Below are positions 1 through 6,358 of a stretch of 6,435 bases of DNA, piece by piece. This DNA is from Chitinophagaceae bacterium (GTDB lineage: Bacteria > Bacteroidota > Bacteroidia > Chitinophagales > Chitinophagaceae). The notes below the pieces were generated by a model. That model searched no databases and had not been told where the DNA came from. It worked only from the letters and a program-made list of their open reading frames with translations. The stretch is from contig JADYYU010000109.1 of NCBI GenBank assembly GCA_020853515.1, positions 1 through 6,435 of the forward strand. The letters are read 5' to 3'. Positions within the stretch are counted from its first letter, which is position 1, and every line of letters begins with the position of its first letter. The translations under genes were made by a program, and so were the position numbers.

Positions 1-496
1 GCTGGGCACACAAAAAATACAGCCAAATACTGGCCACATGACCGCTGAAGAAAAGATCTTTGGTAAGCGGGGAAAATCTTGGGTAGACTGTATTTTCAAG
101 AAATACGTCGCGCAGCACTATGATGCCTGCAGGCGGGTCTAATGCGACTAAAAAAATGCAAATCTGTCGGATCACCGCCACCAGCAAATGCATCTCAATA
201 ATACGATAAATGATTTTAGGTTTGTGCAGATGTGTGACGAGTACCAAAAATAAACTGGTATAAAGGACGCAAAAGATTGCCACAGAAAAATCAAACTGCG
301 GGATTAAATAGAGCAATTCATCCTTTAACTGTATACCCTTACGCAACTCAATATAAATACCAATTTTTTGTGTAATGGCAGAGTAGAGGAAAAACAAACC
401 CGGCAGCAACAAGATTTTAATTGCAAACAACCTTTCGGACAGAGCCACTTTCCAGGCAGATACAATGGTGCTAAAATGTTGACGATTAGGTAACAA
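1..496 (-). CDS. PAP2-related / sphingomyelin-synthase-like membrane protein (3' end cut by window)
   Basis: Integral membrane protein of the PAP2 superfamily, sphingomyelin-synthase-like branch (PAP2_C). Members cleave or transfer phospho-head-groups on lipids at a membrane face. The 165 visible residues hold hydrophobic segments at about 24-43, 71-90 and 99-118, a LDPPAG motif at 119-124, and TKDLFFSGHVAS at 145-156. The last matches the family's first catalytic His motif (SGH, His153). A fourth membrane segment is entered at the window edge. The second catalytic His and Asp would lie beyond it, so activity cannot be judged. There is no in-frame ATG. TTG at 496-494 directly follows an in-frame TAA, and GTG at 448-446, just before ALSERL, is the alternative. 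No Shine-Dalgarno is visible. It lies 145 bases downstream of lptE on the same strand and could share its transcript. Family assignment is by recalled motif; the substrate is unknown. Confidence 0.8.
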   Translation of the reverse strand, partial: MLPNRQHFSTIVSAWKVALSERLFAIKILLLPGLFFLYSAITQKIGIYIELRKGIQLKDELLYLIPQFDFSVAIFCVLYTSLFLVLVTHLHKPKIIYRIIEMHLLVAVIRQICIFLVALDPPAGIIVLRDVFLENTVYPRFSPLTKDLFFSGHVASIWLYFLCAQ

Positions 497-534
497 TTAA
501 TTGATTATTTATTGGTGCAAAATATTTTGTATTT

Positions 535-566
535 CCAAAAACGGATTCAAGATAGCTGAATTTTGG
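535..566. repeat. Imperfect hairpin in the lptE-PAP2 spacer
   Basis: CCAAA (535-539) pairs with TTTGG (562-566), and ATTCA (545-549) pairs with TGAAT (557-561). The stem has a five-base bulge on one side and a seven-base loop. It lies just upstream of the membrane-protein gene at 1-496, so it could be a leader structure or an operator. The rest of the spacer 497-641 is AT-rich, and I found no convincing TAnnTTTG promoter in it. Confidence 0.3.
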
Positions 567-616
567 CGACCGTTTCCGATCTTGTACAATTTTTAACGCT
601 TTTTTATAAAAAACTT

Positions 617-641
617 AAAAAGTCAAACTGTCGTAAACAGT
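617..641 (-). terminator. Weak hairpin plus T-tract right after lptE
   Basis: Read on the minus strand, the lptE stop codon is followed at once by ACTGT-TTACG-ACAGT, a five-bp stem with a five-base loop (627-641). A run of five T follows shortly after (complement of 617-621). The stem is short and AU-rich and the T-run is not adjacent, so this would be at best a leaky intrinsic terminator. Read-through into the membrane-protein gene is plausible. Confidence 0.3.
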
Positions 642-1208
642 CTACCAGTTGACGAACGCTTTATTAAAAATGTCATCTGCAAGCTGATCTGAAATGGAAG
701 CGATCAGTGCATTTTCGACTGTCTGAATATTCTGGTCAGCATTGAAATCAGCAAATCGGCTGAAGCTTTGAGTGAAATTATTCTTTTCGTTTTTGTTATT
801 GACAAATTGCATATTGACTGTAATGGTCAACCTGTTTTTTGTACTGGTTTCGGTTCCTGAAATGGACGCAACAGTCACTGAATAATCGGTAATTTCACCT
901 TGCAGGTCATAATCGGTCTTGTCACTGTTTACCTGTGAAAGCGAAGTTTGTGAAAGAATCCGCTGCCTCAGTTTTTCAGTAAATGAAGCCGACAATGAGG
1001 GCACTGCATTCCGTGCCTTGTTTTCAATAAAATGCACATTGATCGTTTTGCCTTCGATGGCCGCACCTGTAAAACTGTAAACGCCACAGGAAGCACAACT
1101 CATGATGCCAATAAACAGAAACAGATGCCTGAGCAGGAGGACCTGCCAATTTAGAATCCGGTTTTCATCGATGGCCGAAAATTGCATCATGTTATTCTTC
1201 AATGTCAT
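642..1208 (-). CDS. lptE: LptE, LPS-assembly outer-membrane lipoprotein
   Basis: LptE plugs the LptD barrel in the outer membrane and helps insert lipopolysaccharide into the outer leaflet. The product has 188 residues, near the usual size. It has a hydrophobic signal segment at about 22-37 and a lipobox-like SCASC ending in Cys41, followed by GVYSF, the typical start of mature Bacteroidota LptE. Cys38 is a less likely lipidation site. Further family features are the SFTEKLRQRILSQT stretch near 74-87, the NRLTITVNMQF beta strand near 125-135, and the ending DDIFNKAFVNW. The ATG at 1208 overlaps the regulator gene upstream by 17 bases. ATGs at 1190 and 1187 (Met7, Met8) start just after the regulator's stop and have a GAAGAA stretch before them. 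Either way the two genes are probably translationally coupled. The N-terminal region before the signal core is unusually long and holds acidic residues. Confidence 0.88.
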   Translation of the reverse strand: MTLKNNMMQFSAIDENRILNWQVLLLRHLFLFIGIMSCASCGVYSFTGAAIEGKTINVHFIENKARNAVPSLSASFTEKLRQRILSQTSLSQVNSDKTDYDLQGEITDYSVTVASISGTETSTKNRLTITVNMQFVNNKNEKNNFTQSFSRFADFNADQNIQTVENALIASISDQLADDIFNKAFVNW

Positions 1209-2442
1209 ATTCTTTGATTTTTCGGTAGAGGGTTCGTTCAGAAATTCCTAATTCGGACGCCGCATCCCTTCTTCGGCCGCGGTGTTTTTTGAGGGCACGC
1301 AAAATGAAATCTTTTTCATTATCGGCCAGGTTCAACGATTCTTCTACCGAGTGGATCTCCTGCAATTTTTGCGAATCGGCATTAGACAGGATCAGGGGCT
1401 GCGGATTGTTGTTCATCACCTTCTGCATATCATTTGTATAGGGCATCAACTGCGACTCCAGCCCATTGAGTTCAGCCTGATACGTAGATGCGATGGCAGG
1501 GTTTTTAACGATTTCAAAGAACATCTTTTTAAGTTCGTTGACATCTTTTTTCATGTCAAAGAAAAGCTTGTATAATATTTCACGTTCATTGGCAAAGTCA
1601 CCACCCGAATTGTTCTGATGCGAAGTGAGTACCGGCATTTTCTCAGTTGTATGTATCGGTAAAAACATTCTGAATTCTTCTTCATCCACTTCGCGGTTGG
1701 GTGACAACACCGATATTTGCTCAGCAATATTTTTTAATTCCCTGATATTGCCCGGCCAGCGGTAATTCACCAGCAGGTTTTTTGCATCCGGCGTTAGTTG
1801 AATAGGATTGGTTTTATACTTATCAGCAAAGTCTACACAAAACTTTCTGAACAATATCGGAATATCTGCTTTACGTTCCCTGAGCGCTGCTACCCTGATG
1901 GGGACTGTGCTCAAACGATAGTACAGATCTTCTCGGAAACGTCCGCCATTGACCAGATGCAACAAATCTTTATTCGTAGCTGCTATAACGCGGACATTGG
2001 TAACCTGCACTTTAGAGGAGCCCACTCTGATATACTCGCCAGTTTCCAACACTCTCAGCAAGCGCGCTTGTGTCCCCAGGGGCAACTCACCGATTTCATC
2101 TAAAAAGATCGTGCCGCCGTTCACAGTTTCAAAGTAACCTTTACGGCTTTCTGTAGCACTCGTAAAGGAGCCCTTTTCATGTCCAAAAAGTTCACTGTCG
2201 ATGGTTCCTTCAGGAATTGCACCGCAGTTAATTGCAATAAATGAGTTGTGTTTACGGGCACTCTGGGCATGAATGATCTGCGAAAATACTTCCTTACCAA
2301 CGCCGCTTTCACCTTGAATGAGCACTGTGAGATCTGTGTTTGCAACCTGCGATGCTACACTAAGTGCGTAATTCAGCGAGGGGTCGTTGCCAATGATACT
2401 GAAACGGTTTTTGATCGATTGTAATTCTTGTTCTGTAAGCAT
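1192..2442 (-). CDS. Sigma-54-dependent Fis-family transcriptional activator
   Basis: Enhancer-binding protein that uses ATP hydrolysis to open promoters held by RpoN-RNA polymerase. From ATG 2442 it has 416 residues. The AAA+ domain begins almost at once: Walker A GESGVGKE at 44-51, L1 loop GSFTSA at 91-96 (usual GAFTGA), Walker B GGTIFLDE at 109-116, GRFREDLYYRL at 167-177, and WPGNIRELKN at 229-238. A linker of about 120 residues follows, then a Fis-type helix-turn-helix (AASELGISERTLYRKIKEY, about 394-412). There is no receiver or GAF domain, so activity is probably set by level, partner proteins or the linker. An upstream ATG at 2481 would add 13 residues. I prefer 2442 because a TAnnTTTG box lies between the two and homologues start close to the LQSIKNRF segment. 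The gene overlaps lptE. From memory, this pairing recurs in Bacteroidota. Its target promoters cannot be told from here. Confidence 0.9.
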   Translation of the reverse strand: MLTEQELQSIKNRFSIIGNDPSLNYALSVASQVANTDLTVLIQGESGVGKEVFSQIIHAQSARKHNSFIAINCGAIPEGTIDSELFGHEKGSFTSATESRKGYFETVNGGTIFLDEIGELPLGTQARLLRVLETGEYIRVGSSKVQVTNVRVIAATNKDLLHLVNGGRFREDLYYRLSTVPIRVAALRERKADIPILFRKFCVDFADKYKTNPIQLTPDAKNLLVNYRWPGNIRELKNIAEQISVLSPNREVDEEEFRMFLPIHTTEKMPVLTSHQNNSGGDFANEREILYKLFFDMKKDVNELKKMFFEIVKNPAIASTYQAELNGLESQLMPYTNDMQKVMNNNPQPLILSNADSQKLQEIHSVEESLNLADNEKDFILRALKKHRGRRRDAASELGISERTLYRKIKEYDIEE

Positions 2443-2459
2443 GTATAATTGAAAGGTGA

Positions 2460-2467
2460 CAAAGTTA
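2460..2467 (-). promoter_or_regulatory. Putative Bacteroidota -7 box upstream of the sigma-54 activator
   Basis: The minus strand reads TAACTTTG, an exact match to the Bacteroidota housekeeping -7 element TAnnTTTG. Transcription would start roughly ten bases before the ATG at 2442, giving a very short leader. No good TTTG -33 element is found about 19 bases upstream. The short motif alone can arise by chance. Confidence 0.35.
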
Positions 2468-2498
2468 CAGTAATCTTCCATTTATGGCATGTACTATT

Positions 2499-2515
2499 TG
2501 TTATAAAAGTGCCAA
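2499..2515 (-). promoter_or_regulatory. Possible -24/-12 (sigma-54 type) promoter upstream of the activator
   Basis: The minus strand reads TTGGCACTTTTATAACA. The -24 part TTGGCAC is a perfect match to the sigma-54 consensus. Ten bases after the GG the usual GC is AC, so the -12 part is degenerate. If used, transcription would begin near 2488, upstream of both candidate start codons, and the activator could be autoregulated. The altered -12 G is a real weakness. Confidence 0.3.
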
Positions 2516-2528
2516 ACAATAGGGGACA

Positions 2529-2544
2529 GCAATTTCGATATTGC
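2529..2544. repeat. Near-perfect 16-bp palindrome, operator-like
   Basis: GCAATTTCGATATTGC pairs at seven of eight positions: five outer pairs GCAAT/ATTGC, one mismatch, then a central TCGA. It lies 13 bases upstream of the TTGGCAC element and about 95 bases upstream of the activator ATG at 2442. A Fis-type dimer or another dimeric regulator could bind such a dyad. The RNA form would be only a weak hairpin, so a DNA site is more likely than a terminator. Confidence 0.4.
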
Positions 2545-2807
2545 ATGATCCGGGCATAAGTATATGTTTAATTCTGTAGTGGCCATGATTAATTGTAAGT
2601 CAGTGGCTTCCTTCGCAACATGAAATTTAGGGGGCTATTTTATGGATATGCTATTGTGAGATGGCTACAGACGTTTGCCAGGAATTATCAGCATGTAATC
2701 ACAGATTGAAACAAAAATAGACGTGTAGAGGTTTTTACTTGGCGCAAAAATGGGTTCGGTTGTACTTTCTGCCAGCCTTTTTTTAGTTTTTATTTTTTAT
2801 TAGCTAG

Positions 2808-2839
2808 ATCCGGTTACAGCATGGATGTGCTGGCCGGAT
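2808..2839. repeat. GC-rich hairpin 38 bases after the GH3 stop
   Basis: ATCCGG (2808-2813) pairs with CCGGAT (2834-2839), and CAGCA (2817-2821) pairs with TGCTG (2828-2832). A three-versus-one internal loop separates the stems and a six-base loop caps them. On the minus strand it is followed by A-rich sequence rather than a U-tract, so it is not a standard intrinsic terminator for the GH3 transcript. It may protect the 3' end or assist termination. On the plus strand it is followed by only TTTT, which could weakly stop antisense transcription. Confidence 0.5.
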
Positions 2840-2877
2840 TTTCTGTTACTACCGACTTTACTTTTCTATCTTTCTGA

Positions 2878-4413
2878 TCAGACACCGACTCTTTCGCTGA
2901 GAAAATTTTCCCACTTCGTCAGGTTACCGTTCTTAAGTACCCGAGGGAATTTGTTCATGGCACCGAATTTACCGGTGGCATGCAGAAAATCAACAAATGT
3001 TCTGGCAGGTAATATTTCAATAAAAAGGTGGGGCAGGGCACTTTGTCTTTCAACAGCGTAATCATCGTTGATCTTGCACAGTGTGGCATCAATTTTATCA
3101 ATGATCTGCTGCTTATCAACTATTTCATCGCAACCGATAAACCAGGTATGGGCAAATTTGCCTTCATGCACTTTACCTGAAACAGTAAATTCTTTAATCG
3201 TGATGTTCAATGAGCGCTGCACTTCGTCAATTGCTTTGTTCATATTTTCAATACTCAGGTGCTCGCCACATAAACTTAAAAATTGTTTGGTTCTGCCTAC
3301 GATTACGATTTCGGCATTTTTTACAGAAGTGAATTTTATGACATCGCCAATAATATAGCGCCACGCACCGGCGCAGGTAGACAGCACGACTGCATATTTT
3401 GTGTTTTCTACCACTTCATGTATCATATAGGCCATTGCCTTGGGCGTAATTTCACCGTCTTCGTCAAAATTTTCTTCGTTAAACGGTACAAATTCGTAAA
3501 AGATATTATTATTCAATATCAGTTTGATGCCGCGGGTATCAGGCCTCGATTGAAATCCAAAAGAACCTTCAGAGGCCATATACGTTTCGATATAAGTAAT
3601 GGGTTTGCCCAAAAGGTTTTTAAAATTTTCCTGATAGGGCTCAAAAGAAACACCCCCATGAATATAAAGTGCCAAGTTAGGCCAGATTTCGTGAATATGA
3701 TTAACTTTATGATAGGCAATAATCTCTTCAAATACTATTTGCACCCAGGCCGGTACTCCACAAACAATACCCACATTCCAGGTAGGTGCCTTGCGCACGA
3801 TCAGTTTAATACGGTCTTCCCAGCGTGGCCGGCGGGCAATACTCTGACCGGGTTTGTAAAATAAAAATGAAAGCCAACGGGGCATTTTTTTTGCGCTGAT
3901 CCCACTCATGTCGCCCTCATAATAATCACCCTTTTCGAACAAAGAAGTGGTGCCGCCCAGCATCAGAATCCCTTTATCGAAAACACCGGAGGGCAGCTTG
4001 AAATTTTGCATCGAAAAAAATTGTTTCATACCGGCCTTTTTTACAGACTTGATCATATCGTCTGTAACCGGTATATGCTTGCTGGCGCTTTCAGAAGTGC
4101 CTGAACTCAATGCAAAATATTTGACTTTGCCAGGCCAGCATACATTTTGCTCACCTTCCTGGCAAAATTTCCACCATTGACTATACATCTGGTTATAGTT
4201 ATGAAAAGGCACCGTTTCTTTAAACTGACTGTAAATTTTATCAGCAGCAGCCATTTTACCAAAGTGATAATGCTTGCCAAAATGCGTATTTTTTGCCTTG
4301 CGCAATAACCTTGTCAGAACCTGGGTCTGATAACTTCTGGCCGTGCCGGTAATAATCGTAAAGTTTTGACGGATACGAAGGGAACGGTTAATCAGATGTC
4401 CAAGTAAAGCCAC
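2878..4413 (-). CDS. GH3-family acyl-adenylating / acyl-acid-amide synthetase-like protein
   Basis: Belongs to the GH3 family of the ANL superfamily. Plant members adenylate hormone acids such as jasmonate or auxin and join them to amino acids. Bacterial members are largely uncharacterised. The 511 residues fit the family length, with no signal peptide or membrane segment, so it is probably cytosolic. The ATP-binding signature motifs are present: LSSGTSES at 102-109, YMASEGSFG at 278-286, WRYIIGDVIKF at 351-361, and GRTKQFLSLCGEHL at 373-386. The C-terminal lobe holds GKFGAMNKFPRVL at 481-493, normal for the family. The start is GTG at 4413: an in-frame TAA lies 18 bases upstream, the next Met is residue 54, and the MALLG beginning is family-typical. 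No Shine-Dalgarno or strict TAnnTTTG promoter is seen; the nearest is GATATTTG at 4451-4444. It lies 158 bases after lysS. Substrates cannot be inferred. Confidence 0.88.
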   Translation of the reverse strand: MALLGHLINRSLRIRQNFTIITGTARSYQTQVLTRLLRKAKNTHFGKHYHFGKMAAADKIYSQFKETVPFHNYNQMYSQWWKFCQEGEQNVCWPGKVKYFALSSGTSESASKHIPVTDDMIKSVKKAGMKQFFSMQNFKLPSGVFDKGILMLGGTTSLFEKGDYYEGDMSGISAKKMPRWLSFLFYKPGQSIARRPRWEDRIKLIVRKAPTWNVGIVCGVPAWVQIVFEEIIAYHKVNHIHEIWPNLALYIHGGVSFEPYQENFKNLLGKPITYIETYMASEGSFGFQSRPDTRGIKLILNNNIFYEFVPFNEENFDEDGEITPKAMAYMIHEVVENTKYAVVLSTCAGAWRYIIGDVIKFTSVKNAEIVIVGRTKQFLSLCGEHLSIENMNKAIDEVQRSLNITIKEFTVSGKVHEGKFAHTWFIGCDEIVDKQQIIDKIDATLCKINDDYAVERQSALPHLFIEILPARTFVDFLHATGKFGAMNKFPRVLKNGNLTKWENFLSERVGV

Positions 4414-4571
4414 GGTGAAAGGTTTAGAATTTTAGAGGTAAAGCAAATATCTGTATGGTGTTTAAGCGAGATAGAAATTGTGTGATGGAAGTGCAAAGAA
4501 ACTCAAATTATTTTTGTTTCGGTAAAAAAGTGATCGAAAGTTAATCCCAATGAAATTGCAAGCGAATTTAA
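4414..4571. other. Spacer between lysS and the GH3 gene
   Basis: AT-rich, with no reading frame of note. It contains a palindromic TTAATTAA beside the lysS stop and a tiny CAAT-GAA-ATTG hairpin near 4548-4558. No hairpin followed by a T-tract is good enough to call a terminator, so partial co-transcription of lysS and the GH3 gene remains possible. Confidence 0.4.
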
Positions 4572-6086
4572 TTAAGCATTGTTTTCAGCTCTCATTTGCG
4601 GAAAAAAGAGCACATCTTGTATGCTAAGCTGATTGGTCATCAGCATGGCCAGCCGGTCGATCCCGAAACCAATACCTGAAGTTGGGGGCATACCATATTC
4701 GAGCGCACGCAGAAAATCCTGATCAACAAACATCGCTTCATCATCACCTCTTTCCATCAGTCTGGCTTGTTCTTCAAACCGCTCGCGCTGATCAATCGGG
4801 TCATTGAGTTCAGTATAGGCATTGGCTAATTCCTTTCCATTCACGATCAGTTCAAAACGCTCTACCAGCCCGGGTTTGCTTCGATGTTTTTTAGTCAGCG
4901 GGCTCATTTCCACCGGATAGTCGATTATAAATGTAGGCTGTACATAATTTGCCTCGCATTTTTCGCCAAAAATCTCATCCAGCATTTTTGCACGTCCCAT
5001 AGACGGATCGGTTTGAATATGTAATTGTTTACAGACGGCCCTTACTTCCTCTTCATTCATAGCACTCACATCAATACCTGTGAATTCATGAATGGCATCG
5101 TAAATGCTGATTCGTTTGTACGGTGCTTTAAATTCAATTTCTTTTTCACCAACTGAGAGATTTGTTTTACCGTTGGTGGCTAAAGCAACCTGTTCCAGTA
5201 ATTGTTCAGTTGTTTCCATCATCCAGAAATAATCTTTGTAAGCGACATAAAATTCAAGAATCGTAAATTCAGGATTATGGGTACGGTCCATCCCTTCGTT
5301 TCTGAAATTGCGACTGAATTCATAAACAAAATCGAAGCCGCCTACGATCAGTCTTTTCAGATATAATTCGTTTGCAATACGCAAATAGAGTGGCATATCC
5401 AATGCATTGTGATGCGTAATAAAAGGGCGTGCTGCGGCACCACCCGGAATACTTTGCAACACGGGTGTTTCCACTTCCAGGGCGTCCATTTTATTCAAAT
5501 ATTCTCTGATGCAGTTCATCATACGCGTTCGCTTGATAAAGGTCTCTTTTACACCAGGGTTTACGATCAGATCTGCGTAGCGGCGTCTGTACCTGAATTC
5601 AGGATCGGTGACTTCGTCAAAAGCTTCACCATCTTTTTCTTTAACAACCGGCAAAGGCCGCAACGACTTAGACAATAAGGTCAGTTCTTTTACATGTATA
5701 GATGTTTCGCCGGTTTTAGTAGTAAAGACATAACCTTTTACTCCAATAAAGTCGCCGATATCAATGAGTTTCTTCCAGATCACATCGTACAGTGATTTGT
5801 CTTCACCGGTACAAATGTCATCCCGCTTAATATATAATTGAATACGTCCTGCACCATCTTGAATCACACAAAAATTGGCCTTGCCCATATCGCGGACGCT
5901 CATGATACGACCGGCAATACTGATCTCTGCAAAATCGGCGGCATTTTCTGCACCTTTAAAATTTTCCTTGATCACAGCAGATGAGTGTGTAATAGGGTAT
6001 AAGGCAGCAGGATATGCGTCTATTCCTAATTTTGTAAGCTCCTGAAGCTTTTCTCTCCGGATGATTTCCTGTTCAGATAAGTGCAT
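4572..6086 (-). CDS. lysS: Lysine--tRNA ligase, class II
   Basis: Charges tRNA-Lys with lysine using ATP; a cytosolic homodimer in this family. The product has 504 residues, the standard bacterial length. An N-terminal OB-fold anticodon-binding domain spans about 56-140 (ISIAGRIMSVRDMGKANF at its start). The catalytic domain follows with class II motif 1 at about 182-210, motif 2 at about 253-280 (FSRNFRNEGMDRTHNPEF), and motif 3 at 471-482 (GIGFGIDRLAML). The ELNDPIDQRERF segment at 426-437 is also typical. All motifs look intact. The ATG at 6086 gives MHLSEQEIIRREKL, the normal LysS beginning. An upstream in-frame TTG at 6110 would add eight residues and falls inside the -7 box, so it is rejected. 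The gene is divergent from the exported-protein gene at 6359 and precedes the GH3 gene. Confidence 0.98.
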   Translation of the reverse strand: MHLSEQEIIRREKLQELTKLGIDAYPAALYPITHSSAVIKENFKGAENAADFAEISIAGRIMSVRDMGKANFCVIQDGAGRIQLYIKRDDICTGEDKSLYDVIWKKLIDIGDFIGVKGYVFTTKTGETSIHVKELTLLSKSLRPLPVVKEKDGEAFDEVTDPEFRYRRRYADLIVNPGVKETFIKRTRMMNCIREYLNKMDALEVETPVLQSIPGGAAARPFITHHNALDMPLYLRIANELYLKRLIVGGFDFVYEFSRNFRNEGMDRTHNPEFTILEFYVAYKDYFWMMETTEQLLEQVALATNGKTNLSVGEKEIEFKAPYKRISIYDAIHEFTGIDVSAMNEEEVRAVCKQLHIQTDPSMGRAKMLDEIFGEKCEANYVQPTFIIDYPVEMSPLTKKHRSKPGLVERFELIVNGKELANAYTELNDPIDQRERFEEQARLMERGDDEAMFVDQDFLRALEYGMPPTSGIGFGIDRLAMLMTNQLSIQDVLFFPQMRAENNA

Positions 6087-6107
6087 GTGTTTATTTTTAA
6101 AAGTGTG

Positions 6108-6115
6108 CAAAAGTA
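6108..6115 (-). promoter_or_regulatory. Putative Bacteroidota -7 box for lysS
   Basis: The minus strand reads TACTTTTG, an exact TAnnTTTG match 21 bases upstream of the lysS ATG, which implies a leader of about 15 bases. The -33 region is weak: a TTTC lies about 23 bases further upstream, and a T-rich run covers the expected place. The sequence just before the ATG is A-rich, as is common where Shine-Dalgarno sites are absent. Confidence 0.45.
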
Positions 6116-6297
6116 GAAGAGTAAAAACTAAAAAAGCAGAAACATTGCATAAATTATTTAAATTAAACAGTAGCAGATTGACTTTGAAATGAAAACAACA
6201 TTTTGAGCAAGATAAAATCAGATCAGATCATCAATCCGATCATTTAGCAGGTTGTTAACCAAACTAGGTTTTTTAACATAAATGAAACATGCAAATT

Positions 6298-6328
6298 GTT
6301 GCTTAAACAGTCGAATGCTCTATATTTG
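6298..6328 (+). promoter_or_regulatory. Putative Bacteroidota -33/-7 promoter for the exported-protein gene
   Basis: GTTG (6298-6301, consensus TTTG) and TATATTTG (6321-6328, exact TAnnTTTG) are separated by 19 bases, the spacing expected for the Bacteroidota primary sigma factor. Transcription would start near 6335, giving a leader of roughly 25 bases before the ATG at 6359. This is the best promoter in the window. Confidence 0.65.
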
Positions 6329-6358
6329 TAAGATCTCATCATAAAATATACACATTCT

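Larger units (their letters stand above)
2443..2877. other. 435-base intergenic region without a gene
   Basis: Both neighbours are on the minus strand: the GH3 gene ends at 2878 and the sigma-54 activator starts at 2442. All reading frames here are short, and none has a convincing start or a recognisable product. The region holds the two promoter candidates, the 16-bp palindrome, an A/T tract at about 2777-2805 (long T runs on the plus strand) and the hairpin at 2808-2839. The heptamer GATCCGG occurs twice on the plus strand (2547-2553 and 2807-2813). Nothing else is clear between about 2555 and 2776. Confidence 0.6.

Noticed and set aside
1282..2137. Several plus-strand open frames across the sigma-54 activator
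   Set aside because: All mirror the activator's coding sequence on the opposite strand; none has a recognisable product.
2443..2481. Longer activator start at ATG 2481
   Set aside because: The 13 extra residues match nothing I know in the family, and a -7 box lies between the two ATGs. It is not fully excluded if the upstream -24/-12-like promoter is used.
2771..2805. T-rich run on the plus strand as an intrinsic terminator
   Set aside because: No plus-strand gene precedes it, and only a poor GGTT/AGCC pairing lies before the T run.
2825..3061. A plus-strand open frame of 78 codons beginning inside the hairpin at 2808-2839
   Set aside because: Most of it is antisense to the 3' end of the GH3 gene, its start sits in a stem-loop, and the translation looks random.
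3283..3864. A plus-strand open frame of 193 codons inside the GH3 gene
   Set aside because: It is antisense to a clear GH3 coding sequence with intact family motifs, and its translation resembles no family and has no promoter or domain.
6087..6110. Longer LysS start at TTG 6110
   Set aside because: The TTG lies within the TAnnTTTG box, and the family N-terminus fits the ATG at 6086.
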